A stretch of DNA of 64,000 bases, taken from assembly GCA_044376575.1 (NCBI GenBank), contig JBILKR010000005.1, forward strand, positions 58,080-122,079. The letters run 5' to 3'. A program made the translations under genes and the position numbers. The first letter of the stretch is position 1. The number at the start of each line of letters is the position of its first letter. The DNA is from BA4 sp044376575 (lineage in GTDB: Bacteria; Bacteroidota; Bacteroidia; CAIKAF01). The notes below the pieces were generated by a model, which was given only the letters and a program-made list of their open reading frames with translations, searched no databases and had not been told where the DNA came from. This document shows, in pieces, positions 9,087 to 18,423 of this stretch.

Positions 9087-10226
9087 ATGGATTTTACGAT
9101 CAATGAAAATCAGAAAATGATTGCCCAAATGGTGAAAGATTTCGCGGAAAAAGAAATTCGCCCAAATGTGATGCATTGGGATGAAAATGAAATCTTTCCT
9201 GTAGATGTGATGAAGAAAATGGGTGAAATGGGCTTGTTGGGAATATTTGTACCTCAGGAATATGGAGGAAGTGGAATGGGATATTTTGAATATATGAGCA
9301 CACTTGTTGAATTGGGAAAAGTGTGTGGTGGTATATCATTATCAGTTGCAGCTCATAATTCATTATGTACAGGTCATATTTATTATCATGGAAATGAAGA
9401 GCAAAAGAAAAAATATTTACCGAAGCTTGCATCCGGTGAGTGGATTGGTGCATGGGGTTTAACAGAACCCAATACCGGATCTGACGCTATGCGGATGAAA
9501 TGTACAGCTCACAAAGAGGGTAATGAGTGGGTGATTAACGGGTCTAAAAACTGGATTACTCATGGATTGTCTGGTGATGTTGCAGTTGTATTGGTCCGTA
9601 CAGGAGAATTGCTTGATTCAAATGGCATTACTGCATTTATTATTGAAAAAGGTACACCTGGATTTTCAGCTGTGAAAATTAAAAACAAGTTAGGTGTAAG
9701 AGCTAGTGAAACTGCTGAACTTATCTTTGATAACGTTAGAATTCCTGAAGCAAATGTGATTGGTGAAGTGGGTCAAGGGTTCAAACAAGCCATGAAAGTA
9801 TTGGATGGTGGTCGTATTTCAATTGCTTCTGTTTCTCTTGGAATTGCAAAAGGAGCATATGAAGCGGCATTAAAATATGCCAAAGAGCGTGAACAGTTTG
9901 GTCAGCCCATTGCCAATTTTCAGGCGATAGGATTTAAACTTGCAGATATGGCAACTGAGATTGAAGCAGCAGAATTATTGACTTTAAAGGCCGCAGATCT
10001 TAAGAATAGGGGAGAGAAGGTGACCAAAGAAGGTGCATTCGCAAAATATTATGCTTCTGAAGTGTCTGTAAAATGTGGTAATGAAGCAGTGCAAATCATG
10101 GGTGGCTATGGTTTTACAAAAGAATATCCGGCAGAGAAATTTTTGCGTGATTCAAAATTGATGACTATTGGTGAAGGAACTTCTGAAATTCAGAAGCTAG
10201 TGATCGCCCGAAATATTCTTTCTTGA
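9087..10226 (+). CDS. Acyl-CoA dehydrogenase (short/butyryl-CoA type)
   Basis: FAD-dependent oxidation of acyl-CoA to trans-2-enoyl-CoA in fatty-acid or branched amino-acid breakdown, passing electrons to ETF. 379 residues. It shows the FAD/substrate signature 'WGLTEPNTGSDAMRM', the central 'GVRASETAELIFDNVRIP', the 'REQFGQPIANFQA' helix and the C-terminal 'GGYGFTKEYPAEKFLRD' plus 'GEGTSEIQK', where Glu363 is the expected catalytic base of SCAD-type enzymes. Substrate chain length cannot be set from sequence alone. The 3' end overlaps the convergent retropepsin-like gene by 30 bases. Confidence 0.93.
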   Translation: MDFTINENQKMIAQMVKDFAEKEIRPNVMHWDENEIFPVDVMKKMGEMGLLGIFVPQEYGGSGMGYFEYMSTLVELGKVCGGISLSVAAHNSLCTGHIYYHGNEEQKKKYLPKLASGEWIGAWGLTEPNTGSDAMRMKCTAHKEGNEWVINGSKNWITHGLSGDVAVVLVRTGELLDSNGITAFIIEKGTPGFSAVKIKNKLGVRASETAELIFDNVRIPEANVIGEVGQGFKQAMKVLDGGRISIASVSLGIAKGAYEAALKYAKEREQFGQPIANFQAIGFKLADMATEIEAAELLTLKAADLKNRGEKVTKEGAFAKYYASEVSVKCGNEAVQIMGGYGFTKEYPAEKFLRDSKLMTIGEGTSEIQKLVIARNILS

Positions 10227-10664
10227 TTTTTTAGGATTCTTCAGAATTAATGTGCTTTTGGCGTAATTAATCTGAGCTTTGTATTTGTATAGAATATCAC
10301 TTCCCAATATTCCGGAAATTTTTCTTTTTCCTATATTCTTATAAGCATTGTTCACGTGTTGTAAATCTATCAATACAATGTTTAACTTATTCATTTGCCA
10401 CTCTTCCATTCCAATGGAATGAATGATTCCGAGTTGACTTTCCAATGTAGTATTTCCAATTCCGGTTGAGTTTACCTGAGCAGAATTTTCTTCAATTTCG
10501 ATACCAAATTCTGAGCATTGATTGATATCAAATACTGATTTTGATGCACCTGTATCCAATACCAGTAAAGCCCTTTTATCATTAATGATGGCATGTATAA
10601 ATACATGATATCCATCCTGATCAATTGCATGAATTTCGATGGGGATAATTGATTGATATTTCAT
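10197..10664 (-). CDS. Retropepsin-like aspartic protease, stand-alone
   Basis: The 155-residue protein carries one retropepsin-type active-site motif, 'LVLDTGASKSVF' with Asp37-Thr-Gly, and a flap-like 'GIGNTTLES' segment. It also has the second family signature 'ISGILGSDIL' (psi-loop, usually ILG.D.L). One aspartate per chain implies a homodimer active site, as in retroviral protease and bacterial clan AA proteins. There is no signal peptide or transmembrane helix, so it is predicted to be cytosolic. It lies between the secDF terminator and the 3' end of the acyl-CoA dehydrogenase, which it overlaps by 30 bases tail-to-tail. The substrate is unknown. Confidence 0.8.
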   Translation of the reverse strand: MKYQSIIPIEIHAIDQDGYHVFIHAIINDKRALLVLDTGASKSVFDINQCSEFGIEIEENSAQVNSTGIGNTTLESQLGIIHSIGMEEWQMNKLNIVLIDLQHVNNAYKNIGKRKISGILGSDILYKYKAQINYAKSTLILKNPKKSRKNISGDH

Positions 10665-10678
10665 ATACGGAAATAAAA

Positions 10679-10703
10679 AAAGCCCCGAATCTTTCGGGGC
10701 TTT
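10679..10703 (-). terminator. Terminator of secDF
   Basis: An 11-bp stem (AAAGCCCCGAA ... TTCGGGGCTTT) with a three-base loop, followed on the minus strand by a T-rich tract. It starts about 19 bases after the secDF stop and separates it from the retropepsin-like gene. Confidence 0.85.
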
Positions 10704-10721
10704 GTATTTTCAAATTGAAAT

Positions 10722-13700
10722 TTATTTTTTCGTTTCTTCTGTAGATTTTTTACCTAAATCAATAACGATAGGAGTAGCAATAAAGATGGATGAATATGTT
10801 CCCACCAATACACCAATCAAAATTGCAAAAGTTAATCCTTTAATGGCTTCACCACCGAAGAAAAATGCAATCACTAAAACTATCAATACAGTTAAAGAGG
10901 TATTAATTGTTCTTCCAAGTGTACTGTTCAATGCATCATTGATCAGTTGGTGCATACCTCCACGCTTGTGTTCTCCTAAGAACTCACGAATACGGTCGAA
11001 GATAATTACTGTGTCATTAATAGAGTACCCAATTACAGTTAATACTGCTGCAATGATGGCTTGGTCAACTTCAAGATTAAATGGCAATATTCCATCAAAT
11101 ATTGAGAACATGGCAAGCACCAGAATTACGTCATGTAAGAGAGCAACGGTGGCACCCAATCCATATTGCCAACCTTTAAATCGGAATACGATATAAAGGA
11201 ACATCATTACTAACGAAATAATCACAGCAATAATAGATTTGCTTTTAACATCACGTGCAACTGTCGGACCAACTTTATATGATTCAGAGATACCTGAGTC
11301 AACCTTATCAGAGAATTGTTCAAATGTTATTTTTTCTGTATAGAATGGAGCCAATGCTTCGAACATATCTTTTTCAATTGCAGCTTCTACATCTTCTCCA
11401 TTATCATTATAACGATACTTGGTGATAATTTTTACCTGATCAGATGCACCATACAATTTAACAGTAGGAGCTGTACCAAACTTATTTCCCAAGGCAGAGG
11501 CAACATCTGCGGTATTAAAATTATTGTTATCGAATACTACAGTGTATGAACGTCCACCCTGTAAATCAACACCCATATTGAATCCTTTGAAAATAAATGA
11601 AGCAATACCTATTAATACCAATACAGAAGAAATGATGTAAAATAATTTACGTTTTCCTACGAAATCAAAATTCACATTCTGCATGAAGTTAGCTGTAGGC
11701 TTGGTAGAGAAAGACATTTCTGATTTTTTATTAAGCTGAGCTTCAAATATCAGACGTGTAATAAATATCGCAGAAAATAATGAAGTAAGGATACCCCAGA
11801 ATAAAACTACTGCAAAACTTTTTACCGGACCGGCTCCAAATACCATCAAAATAATCGCAATTAAAATAGTAGTTATATTGGAGTCAATAATTGCCGCATA
11901 CGCACGCTGATATCCATCTTTTAAAGCCAGTTTTAATCCTTTGCCGTCTCGTAATTCTTCTTTCACCCTTTCAAAAATCAAAACGTTAGCATCTACAGAC
12001 ATACCCAGCGTCAATACAATACCAGTAATTCCAGGAAGTGTTAATGTAGCTCCAAGCGCAGTAAGTGTACCTATCAGGAATAATACGTTTGACATCAATG
12101 CAATGTCGGCATTGATCCCTGCCTTACCGTAATAGAAAGCCATATACACCATAATCATGATGAAGGCAATAATCAATGAAGTTATACCTGCATTGATTGC
12201 TTTCTGACCTAAAGATGGACCAACAACTGCCTGTTCAACGATGCTTGCCGGTGTGGGTAATTTACCTGCCTTTAATACAGATGCCAGTGTTTTGGCATCA
12301 TCAAAGGTGAAGTTTCCGGTAATACTAGAAATACCTCCGGTAATTGCATCCTCTACATTTGGATAAGAGTAAACATTACCATCTAACACGATGGCAATAC
12401 TTTTTCCAATATTCTTTTTGGTTAATTCAGCCCATGTTTTTGCACCATCGGCATTCATCTTCATGGTTACACGGAATCCGCCTTTCTGATCATCTGGTTC
12501 AAATGTTGCATCTGTAATTACGTCTCCTTCCAAAGATGCTTTACCATCTCTGCGTGTTACTTTACAGGCAACTAATACAAGATCTCCATTGATATCTTCA
12601 TTAGATGATTTATTTTCCCAGAACAAACGAAGATCTTTTGGCAATAGGCTTTTAACCTGTGGCATTCTTAAATATCCACCAATTTTTGCTGTATCAAATG
12701 GTGAAGCACTACCAACTGCAGGTCCCGGTGCAAAATACACCTTATTATCTTCAGACGACTGGAAGGTAATGGCACTTAATAAGGCATTTTGTTCAGCCTG
12801 TCCGAAAAATACAAATTGTCCGGGTTTATTTGCTGTGGCTGCAGATGTATCTTTCTTCTCAGCTGTTGTATCGGTATTGTTGAGTTCAGCAAACTCAACA
12901 GTGTCGGTTTCTTCCTGTGTTGAAGTTACAACATTAGTTGTATCTCTTGTTTCAGTAGAATCAGTAGTTTCTTTTTTACCACTTTCTGTTTTAGCAAGAT
13001 ACTCATTGATTTTATTTAACTGAGGAACAAGTTCCTGACTCTCATAAGTTTCATAGAATTCCAGTTTAGCAGAAGCCTCCAGAAGTTTTTGTACCCTGTT
13101 GGGATCCTGAACCCCCGGCAATTCAACTAAAATTCTTCCGGATTGCTCTAATTTCTGAATGTTAGGCTGAGTAACACCGAAATTATCAATACGTGCATTT
13201 AGTACTTCAAATGTACGATCTATAGCCTGATCAGCTTCAGTCTTTAATAATTTTATAACTTCATCTTCACTTGTTGTTGGTTTAATTAAAGTCTGATCTT
13301 TATGTCCAAAAATCTTAGCCAGACTTTGTTTTGGATTTAAACTCTTATATGACTGGGCAAATAAATCAACAAAATTTTCCTGACTTATTTTTTGTTTTTC
13401 CTGAGCCAATTTTAAAGCTTTATTGAAAGTACTATCCTGATTGTTATTGCTCATGGCTTTTAACAACTCCGGAATAGATACCTCAAGCGTTACGTTCATA
13501 CCGCCTTTAAGGTCAAGTCCTAAGTTAACTTCTCTTTGCTTACAATCTGAATATGTATATTTTATTATTCCAAGATTATAAACTACCTCTCCGTTCATAG
13601 AGTCAAGGTAAGCCCTTTCAATTGCAACATCTCCTCCTGCATATTCTCTGGCGTCACTTTCAACTTTACGGGTTATAAAAGTAAAGGACAAATGAAACAA

Positions 13701-13754
13701 ACATGCTATGGTAATTAATACCGCAAAAATTTGAATAACACTCTTATTCTGCAT
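10722..13754 (-). CDS. secDF: Fused protein translocase subunit SecDF
   Basis: Proton-driven accessory of the Sec translocon that pulls secreted chains out on the periplasmic side. This 1010-residue protein fuses SecD (first about 640 residues) and SecF (about 690-1000), the usual Bacteroidota form. Conserved SecD features include 'GLDLKGGMNVTLEV' and 'RIDNFGVTQPNIQK'. The SecD membrane half carries 'LTLPGITGIVLTLGMSVDANVLI' with the family's D1 aspartates. The SecF half repeats the pattern with 'GVDLQGGRSYTVVF' and 'AVLTVIGYSINDTVIIFDRIRE'. A Ser/Thr/Glu-rich low-complexity stretch (residues about 255-305) interrupts the periplasmic domain of SecD. A good promoter lies just upstream. Confidence 0.96.
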   Translation of the reverse strand: MQNKSVIQIFAVLITIACLFHLSFTFITRKVESDAREYAGGDVAIERAYLDSMNGEVVYNLGIIKYTYSDCKQREVNLGLDLKGGMNVTLEVSIPELLKAMSNNNQDSTFNKALKLAQEKQKISQENFVDLFAQSYKSLNPKQSLAKIFGHKDQTLIKPTTSEDEVIKLLKTEADQAIDRTFEVLNARIDNFGVTQPNIQKLEQSGRILVELPGVQDPNRVQKLLEASAKLEFYETYESQELVPQLNKINEYLAKTESGKKETTDSTETRDTTNVVTSTQEETDTVEFAELNNTDTTAEKKDTSAATANKPGQFVFFGQAEQNALLSAITFQSSEDNKVYFAPGPAVGSASPFDTAKIGGYLRMPQVKSLLPKDLRLFWENKSSNEDINGDLVLVACKVTRRDGKASLEGDVITDATFEPDDQKGGFRVTMKMNADGAKTWAELTKKNIGKSIAIVLDGNVYSYPNVEDAITGGISSITGNFTFDDAKTLASVLKAGKLPTPASIVEQAVVGPSLGQKAINAGITSLIIAFIMIMVYMAFYYGKAGINADIALMSNVLFLIGTLTALGATLTLPGITGIVLTLGMSVDANVLIFERVKEELRDGKGLKLALKDGYQRAYAAIIDSNITTILIAIILMVFGAGPVKSFAVVLFWGILTSLFSAIFITRLIFEAQLNKKSEMSFSTKPTANFMQNVNFDFVGKRKLFYIISSVLVLIGIASFIFKGFNMGVDLQGGRSYTVVFDNNNFNTADVASALGNKFGTAPTVKLYGASDQVKIITKYRYNDNGEDVEAAIEKDMFEALAPFYTEKITFEQFSDKVDSGISESYKVGPTVARDVKSKSIIAVIISLVMMFLYIVFRFKGWQYGLGATVALLHDVILVLAMFSIFDGILPFNLEVDQAIIAAVLTVIGYSINDTVIIFDRIREFLGEHKRGGMHQLINDALNSTLGRTINTSLTVLIVLVIAFFFGGEAIKGLTFAILIGVLVGTYSSIFIATPIVIDLGKKSTEETKK

Positions 13755-13786
13755 AATTTCTCTAAATTATTGTAAAAAAATGAACG

Positions 13787-13817
13787 CAAAGATATGATTT
13801 GCGATGGTATTTGCAAA
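13787..13817 (-). promoter_or_regulatory. Promoter of secDF
   Basis: On the minus strand TTTG, 19 bases, then TATCTTTG matches the Bacteroidota housekeeping consensus (TTTG-N19-21-TAnnTTTG) closely. It lies 33 bases before the ATG. Confidence 0.7.
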
Positions 13818-13890
13818 ACAAACCCTATTTTAATCAAAAATAGCTCTCTCTCCTTTTATCTGCCGCGCAATTATTGTTATTTTGCAGTTT

Positions 13891-16113
13891 ATGACTGGAA
13901 TTAAAAAATTCGGGATTATTGTATTGATCTTATTCATAAGTATTTTTAGTGGTAAAGCTCAATATCTTGATTTTATTAAATCCGAATCAATCAGTGTAAT
14001 TGAGAATAATGATACGTTGTTTTATCCATGGGCCGGAGGTTTGAATTACAGTCAGTTTTCATCACTTGATTTGAATTATGATTCAATATTAGACCTGGTT
14101 GTTTTTGACCGAACAGGTAATAAAATTCAGTGCTATTTAAATCAAGGTGTAAGTCAAACCATTTCGTATGCATTGGTTGATGAATATCGTGCTGCTTTTC
14201 CTGAAATCAAGGATTGGATGTTATTGCTGGATTTTGACGGTGATAACCAACATGATATTTTTCATTATAAAAATGGTAGCATCAGGGTATTTAAAAATGT
14301 TGGTTCTTCTCAATCCGGGTTATCATTTAGTTTGTTTAAGGAACAGATTACTTCACAGTATCCTTTGAATATACTGCCTTTATATGTTAGTTCTGCAGAC
14401 ATACCCGCCATATCAGATATTGACGGAGACACGGATGTAGATATTCTTACTTTTAATTCACTAGGCGGCTGTGTTGAATTTCACCGAAACATGTCAGTTG
14501 AAAATTACGGTCATAATGATAGCCTTGTATTTACATTAGAAACACCACACTGGGGAAATTTTGTCGAAGGGGCTTCGGCTACTGATATTATGCTTAATGA
14601 CAGCTGTGAATCACTCGGTGGAGATCCCGGAGGAGAAAGACATGCAGGCTCTTCATTATTTTTGATTGATATGGATAATGATGCCGATCAGGATCTGGTG
14701 CTTGGAGACGTTGGTTCAGATCATCTCGTTTATTTACAAAATGATGGCAATATCAATTACGCTGAGATAGGTGCTGTAGATTTTAATTTTCCTCAAAATC
14801 ATACGTCCACCATTCCTGTTAACTTATCTATTTTCCCGACAGCTTTTTCTGTTGATGTGGATAACGATAATGCAAAAGATTTGTTAGTTGCTCCAAATTC
14901 ACCCGGAAATTCTGAAACCAAACAAAGTGTATGGCGATATAAAAATGTAGGTTCTGATCTATTACCTGACTTTAAATATCAGGAAAACGATTTTCTTCAG
15001 GGAGAAATGATTGATTTGGGAGAAGGAGCTTATCCGGCCCTTTTTGATTATAATTTAGATGGATTAATGGATCTTGCAATTGGGAATTCAACGTATTGGA
15101 ACGGATATGGTCAAATCGCACTTTATAAAAATGTTGGTACTCCTGGAAGCCCATCATATGAAATGGTTACGAATAACCTCGCTAATATATCAACTAAGCA
15201 ATGGTCGAATATAAAACCTACTTTTGGAGATCTGGATGGTGATGGAGATTGGGATCTAGTTGTAGGTGAAACTACAGGATATATTCATTTCTTTGAAAAT
15301 ACTGCACCTGTTTTTCCAGGCTCTGTCGCTCAGTATGCAGCACCTGTAACGCAGTATGCAGGCGTTAAGGAAAATTCGTTTAGTGCTCCGGAATTAGTTG
15401 ATTTGAATAAAGATGGTATGCTCGATATTGTATGTGGTTCCAGATTGGGGAAATTAAATTACTATAAAAATTACGGTACAATACAATCGCCTGTTTTTAA
15501 TCCCGCAGCTTCTTCTCCTGCTATTCCCGATATCGCCAATCTGGGTGGTGTAAATGTTGTTGATCCTGCAATCAGTACATCAGGGTACAGTGTTCCTTCT
15601 TTTTTTGAATATAATGGTGAAACTCATGTTGTAGTAGGTTGTTTAAAAGGTACACTCTTTCATTATCATCAGATTCATGATTCAATACAAAATATTAATG
15701 ATGATTTTGTATTACTTACAGATCAGCTTGGATCAATCTATCAAGGCTCAAGATCAGCTCCTTTGATGAATGATTTTACAGCAGATGCAATTCCTGATTT
15801 AATTACAGGAAACTTGTCTGGTGGACTGGTTTATTATCAGGGTGAGGCTGGTTTTATGCATGTAAATGAATATATTGAAAATAATTCAGTTGCTGTATAT
15901 CCTAATCCGGCTCAGGTTGAGGCTGTATTCGAGCTTCAACATCAGCATTTTTATCTGAGAATATTCGATATTACAGGTAAGATTATTATTCAAAAAACAA
16001 ATCAATTTCATCGATCTGTGATTGATGTTTCTGTTTTAAAAAATGGAGTTTATATTTGGGAGGTTGAAACATCAGGTATAAAGAAACAAGGCAAATTAAT
16101 CATTCAACATTAA
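13891..16113 (+). CDS. Secreted FG-GAP/VCBS repeat protein with T9SS sorting domain
   Basis: Exported surface protein of about 740 residues. The ATG at 13891 begins a signal peptide ending '...SGKAQ'; a TTG nine bases upstream is in frame but unnecessary. At least seven calcium-binding FG-GAP/VCBS blades are visible through 'D.D.D...D' motifs: 'LLDFDGDNQHDI', 'ISDIDGDTDVDI', 'LIDMDNDADQDL', 'VDVDNDNAKDLL', 'LFDYNLDGLMDL', 'FGDLDGDGDWDL' and 'LVDLNKDGMLDI'. Together they are likely a beta-propeller. The C-terminal about 75 residues are a type A T9SS signal ('VYPNPAQ ... LKNGVYIWEV ... GKLII'). Probably an outer-surface, calcium-dependent binding protein; the ligand is unknown. Confidence 0.85.
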   Translation: MTGIKKFGIIVLILFISIFSGKAQYLDFIKSESISVIENNDTLFYPWAGGLNYSQFSSLDLNYDSILDLVVFDRTGNKIQCYLNQGVSQTISYALVDEYRAAFPEIKDWMLLLDFDGDNQHDIFHYKNGSIRVFKNVGSSQSGLSFSLFKEQITSQYPLNILPLYVSSADIPAISDIDGDTDVDILTFNSLGGCVEFHRNMSVENYGHNDSLVFTLETPHWGNFVEGASATDIMLNDSCESLGGDPGGERHAGSSLFLIDMDNDADQDLVLGDVGSDHLVYLQNDGNINYAEIGAVDFNFPQNHTSTIPVNLSIFPTAFSVDVDNDNAKDLLVAPNSPGNSETKQSVWRYKNVGSDLLPDFKYQENDFLQGEMIDLGEGAYPALFDYNLDGLMDLAIGNSTYWNGYGQIALYKNVGTPGSPSYEMVTNNLANISTKQWSNIKPTFGDLDGDGDWDLVVGETTGYIHFFENTAPVFPGSVAQYAAPVTQYAGVKENSFSAPELVDLNKDGMLDIVCGSRLGKLNYYKNYGTIQSPVFNPAASSPAIPDIANLGGVNVVDPAISTSGYSVPSFFEYNGETHVVVGCLKGTLFHYHQIHDSIQNINDDFVLLTDQLGSIYQGSRSAPLMNDFTADAIPDLITGNLSGGLVYYQGEAGFMHVNEYIENNSVAVYPNPAQVEAVFELQHQHFYLRIFDITGKIIIQKTNQFHRSVIDVSVLKNGVYIWEVETSGIKKQGKLIIQH

Positions 16114-16122
16114 TCTTTAATT

Positions 16123-16620
16123 ATGAGATACTTCAGCATATTATTACTTTTTAGTGTAATGTCAGTACAGGCGCAAACAGATGGAATAAAAAAATATCCT
16201 GAAGGAAATGTAAATTACAGTGTATTATTTAACTCAAAAAATAAAGGAGATTTTGAACCGGAGTTTTTACGATATCAACCTGATGCAGAATCGATAAAGT
16301 TTATTAAGTCGCAACGCAAAAATGTACGTATGAAAATTGTTATGGGTTTTTGGTGCGACGATAGTAAGATTTATGTACCAAGGATGTTGAAAATATTGAA
16401 GGATGCCAACTGGGATGTGGAAGAAGATCAGGTGGTAAAAATATATGGCGTTGATGAAAATAAAAACGCAGGATTTGATGGATTTCAATCCATGAATATT
16501 CAATTTGTTCCCACTTTTATAGTGTATTATAATAATAATGAAGTAGGACGAATTGTTGAATCACCGAAGGTTACTTTAGAAAAAGACTTGGTAGAGATTC
16601 TTAAAAAAATTATTCGTTAA
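16123..16620 (+). CDS. Exported thioredoxin-fold protein with WCDDS site
   Basis: 165 residues with a signal peptide (cleavage after 'VQAQ'). The thioredoxin-like core has 'VMGFWCDDSK' at residues 73-82, where a thioredoxin would have WCxxC, and a cis-proline loop 'FVPTFIVYYNN'. Only the first cysteine (Cys78) is kept and the second is Ser81, so a monothiol or non-redox role is more likely than disulfide exchange. It lies nine bases after the FG-GAP gene. Its TAA shares one base with the ATG of meaB, so it is probably transcribed with both. The function is not established. Confidence 0.72.
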   Translation: MRYFSILLLFSVMSVQAQTDGIKKYPEGNVNYSVLFNSKNKGDFEPEFLRYQPDAESIKFIKSQRKNVRMKIVMGFWCDDSKIYVPRMLKILKDANWDVEEDQVVKIYGVDENKNAGFDGFQSMNIQFVPTFIVYYNNNEVGRIVESPKVTLEKDLVEILKKIIR

Positions 16621-17669
16621 TGTCTGATCAGGAAAATATATTTAACGGATTAAATCCGGCATTTAAGAAAAGGAAAATAAAATTAAAATCTTCTTCATTT
16701 GATGTTGATTTGAATCTATTGAAAGATGGAGATATTGCAACACTGAGCAAGGCAATTACATTTGTTGAAAGTACACGCAGTGAAGATGAAGAAGGTCAGG
16801 CTTCACTGATTCACCAAATTCTTCCATATTCAGGCAAGTCGATTCGCATAGGAATTACAGGTATTCCGGGTGCAGGTAAAAGCACCCTGATTGAATCATT
16901 GGGTTTGTATTTTATAGAACAACAGCATAAAGTGGCTGTATTGGCAATTGATCCGAGCAGTCAGCTTTCAAAGGGAAGCATACTTGGTGATAAAACCAGA
17001 ATGGAGAATCTTGCAAAAAATCCAAACGCTTTCATTCGCCCAACTCCATCTTCAGGAATTACAGGTGGTGTGGCCAGAAAGACAAGAGAAGCCATGCTTT
17101 TATGTGAAGCCGCCGGTTATGATATTATTCTTATAGAGACTGTAGGTGTTGGTCAATCGGAATTAATGGTTCATTCGCTCGTTGACATTTTTTTACTCGT
17201 TTCAATACCCGGAGCAGGGGATGAGTTGCAGGGAATAAAGCGTGGAATTATGGAGATGGCTGATTTGGTGCTCGTCAATAAATGTGATATTGATACTCAA
17301 AAAGCAGCTTTGGCTCACCAACAGATCGAAAATGCCATTCATCTTTTTCCACCTCATCCTTCCGGAGTTGATGTGCGAGTTATTCAATGTTCTGCATTTC
17401 AGAATTTATTTTTGGATAGGGTGTATGAACAACTCATGAAAATCAGTCAGACAACCCAAGCGAATGGTTATTTTGAACATAAGAGAAAAGAGCAGGATGT
17501 TCATTGGTTTCAGCAAACCCTGGAACAGATGATTATCAAATCCATTTTTAATAAGCCCGAAATCATTCAAAAAATGGCTGAATTAAAACAAGAAATTATT
17601 GAAGGGAAAAAAGATCCGTTTATTGCAGCTACTTTTTTATATCATCTTTTGAAAAATAGCGCTGAATAG
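16620..17669 (+). CDS. meaB: Methylmalonyl-CoA mutase-associated GTPase MeaB (ArgK family)
   Basis: G3E-family GTPase that loads and protects the B12 cofactor of methylmalonyl-CoA mutase. It has 349 residues. The P-loop 'GIPGAGKSTLIE' is at residues 81-92, switch region 'IDPSSQLSKGSILGDKTRM' follows, then 'IETVGVGQSE' and the guanine-specificity motif 'NKCD'. The C-terminal dimerisation arm is present. The mutase subunits are not in the window. The start overlaps the TAA of the upstream thioredoxin-like gene (TAATG). The last 41 bases overlap, tail-to-tail, the convergent DUF2520 gene. Confidence 0.94.
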   Translation: MSDQENIFNGLNPAFKKRKIKLKSSSFDVDLNLLKDGDIATLSKAITFVESTRSEDEEGQASLIHQILPYSGKSIRIGITGIPGAGKSTLIESLGLYFIEQQHKVAVLAIDPSSQLSKGSILGDKTRMENLAKNPNAFIRPTPSSGITGGVARKTREAMLLCEAAGYDIILIETVGVGQSELMVHSLVDIFLLVSIPGAGDELQGIKRGIMEMADLVLVNKCDIDTQKAALAHQQIENAIHLFPPHPSGVDVRVIQCSAFQNLFLDRVYEQLMKISQTTQANGYFEHKRKEQDVHWFQQTLEQMIIKSIFNKPEIIQKMAELKQEIIEGKKDPFIAATFLYHLLKNSAE

Positions 17670-18423
17670 ATGCACTAAAGTATTCATAGATTTTTTTCAT
17701 TTCAGCATCATCATTTAATATCGATAAGTGTTTAGACAACACTTCCTGATCATTTCGTTTCGCCGGTCCGGTCTGCCATTGCTCGGGATCACCGTCATTT
17801 AATCTGCTTGCAGTTTCCTGAATTAAAGGCAAAAGATATTCAAAAGGTATTTGATGTTTTACACATTCATCATTTGCTTTCTTATAAAGCCAGTTCGTAA
17901 AATTATTGACCAACACTGCTGCAAGATGAAGGTGAATTCTTTTCTCTGAAGGTAAGTGAAAAACTACAGAAGACAATGCAGAAGCAAGGGTAAGAATCAT
18001 CTGATTAGCTTCATCTGATGAACCTTCAATAGCCAATGGAAGTTTCTCCCACGTTATTTTTCTGCTTCTGTGTAAACTCTGAACAGGATAAATGACGCCT
18101 ATATGTTCAGCAAAATTCGTCAGGATTTGCATTTCCTTACTTCCGGAAGTATGAATCAAAAACTTAGCTTTGAAAGGTAACTGACTTGCTATTTCAGTAA
18201 TTGCATCATCATTCACACAAATTATAAAAGCTCCTTCATGTTGATTTATTTTCTTTATATCAGTAATTAGTTTACACCCAATTAAATCAGCTAATTCAGA
18301 AGCATGAGCAGAATCTCTGGCAAAAATTTCATGAATAGATAATCCGTTTTTAAGTAAACGTTTCCCAAAGTGATAGGCAACATTGCCTGATCCAATAATG
18401 GTAATAGGAAAATTAACTGACAC
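17629..18423 (-). CDS. Rossmann-like / DUF2520 domain protein
   Basis: 264 residues. The N-terminal NAD(P)-binding fold has 'ITIIGSGNVAYHFGKRL' (residues 7-23) and the C-terminal all-alpha DUF2520 domain has 'HLAAVLVNNFTNWLY' and 'GPAKRNDQEV'. The fold resembles the proline reductase / 6-phosphogluconate dehydrogenase type. No reaction has been assigned to the family as far as I know. The start is GTG at 18423, inside the end of ccmF (11-base overlap), implying translational coupling on the minus strand. The 3' end overlaps meaB by 41 bases. Confidence 0.82.
   Translation of the reverse strand: MSVNFPITIIGSGNVAYHFGKRLLKNGLSIHEIFARDSAHASELADLIGCKLITDIKKINQHEGAFIICVNDDAITEIASQLPFKAKFLIHTSGSKEMQILTNFAEHIGVIYPVQSLHRSRKITWEKLPLAIEGSSDEANQMILTLASALSSVVFHLPSEKRIHLHLAAVLVNNFTNWLYKKANDECVKHQIPFEYLLPLIQETASRLNDGDPEQWQTGPAKRNDQEVLSKHLSILNDDAEMKKIYEYFSASIQRYFSKDDIKK

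Noticed and set aside
9100..9453. 117-residue frame on the minus strand
   Set aside because: Antisense to the acyl-CoA dehydrogenase; the His/Phe-rich translation is typical of a shadow.
10702..11196. 164-residue frame on the plus strand
   Set aside because: Antisense to the SecF end of secDF, with no recognisable domain.
12589..13023. 144-residue frame on the plus strand
   Set aside because: Lies entirely opposite the SecD part of secDF, with a low-complexity Val/Ser translation; a shadow frame.
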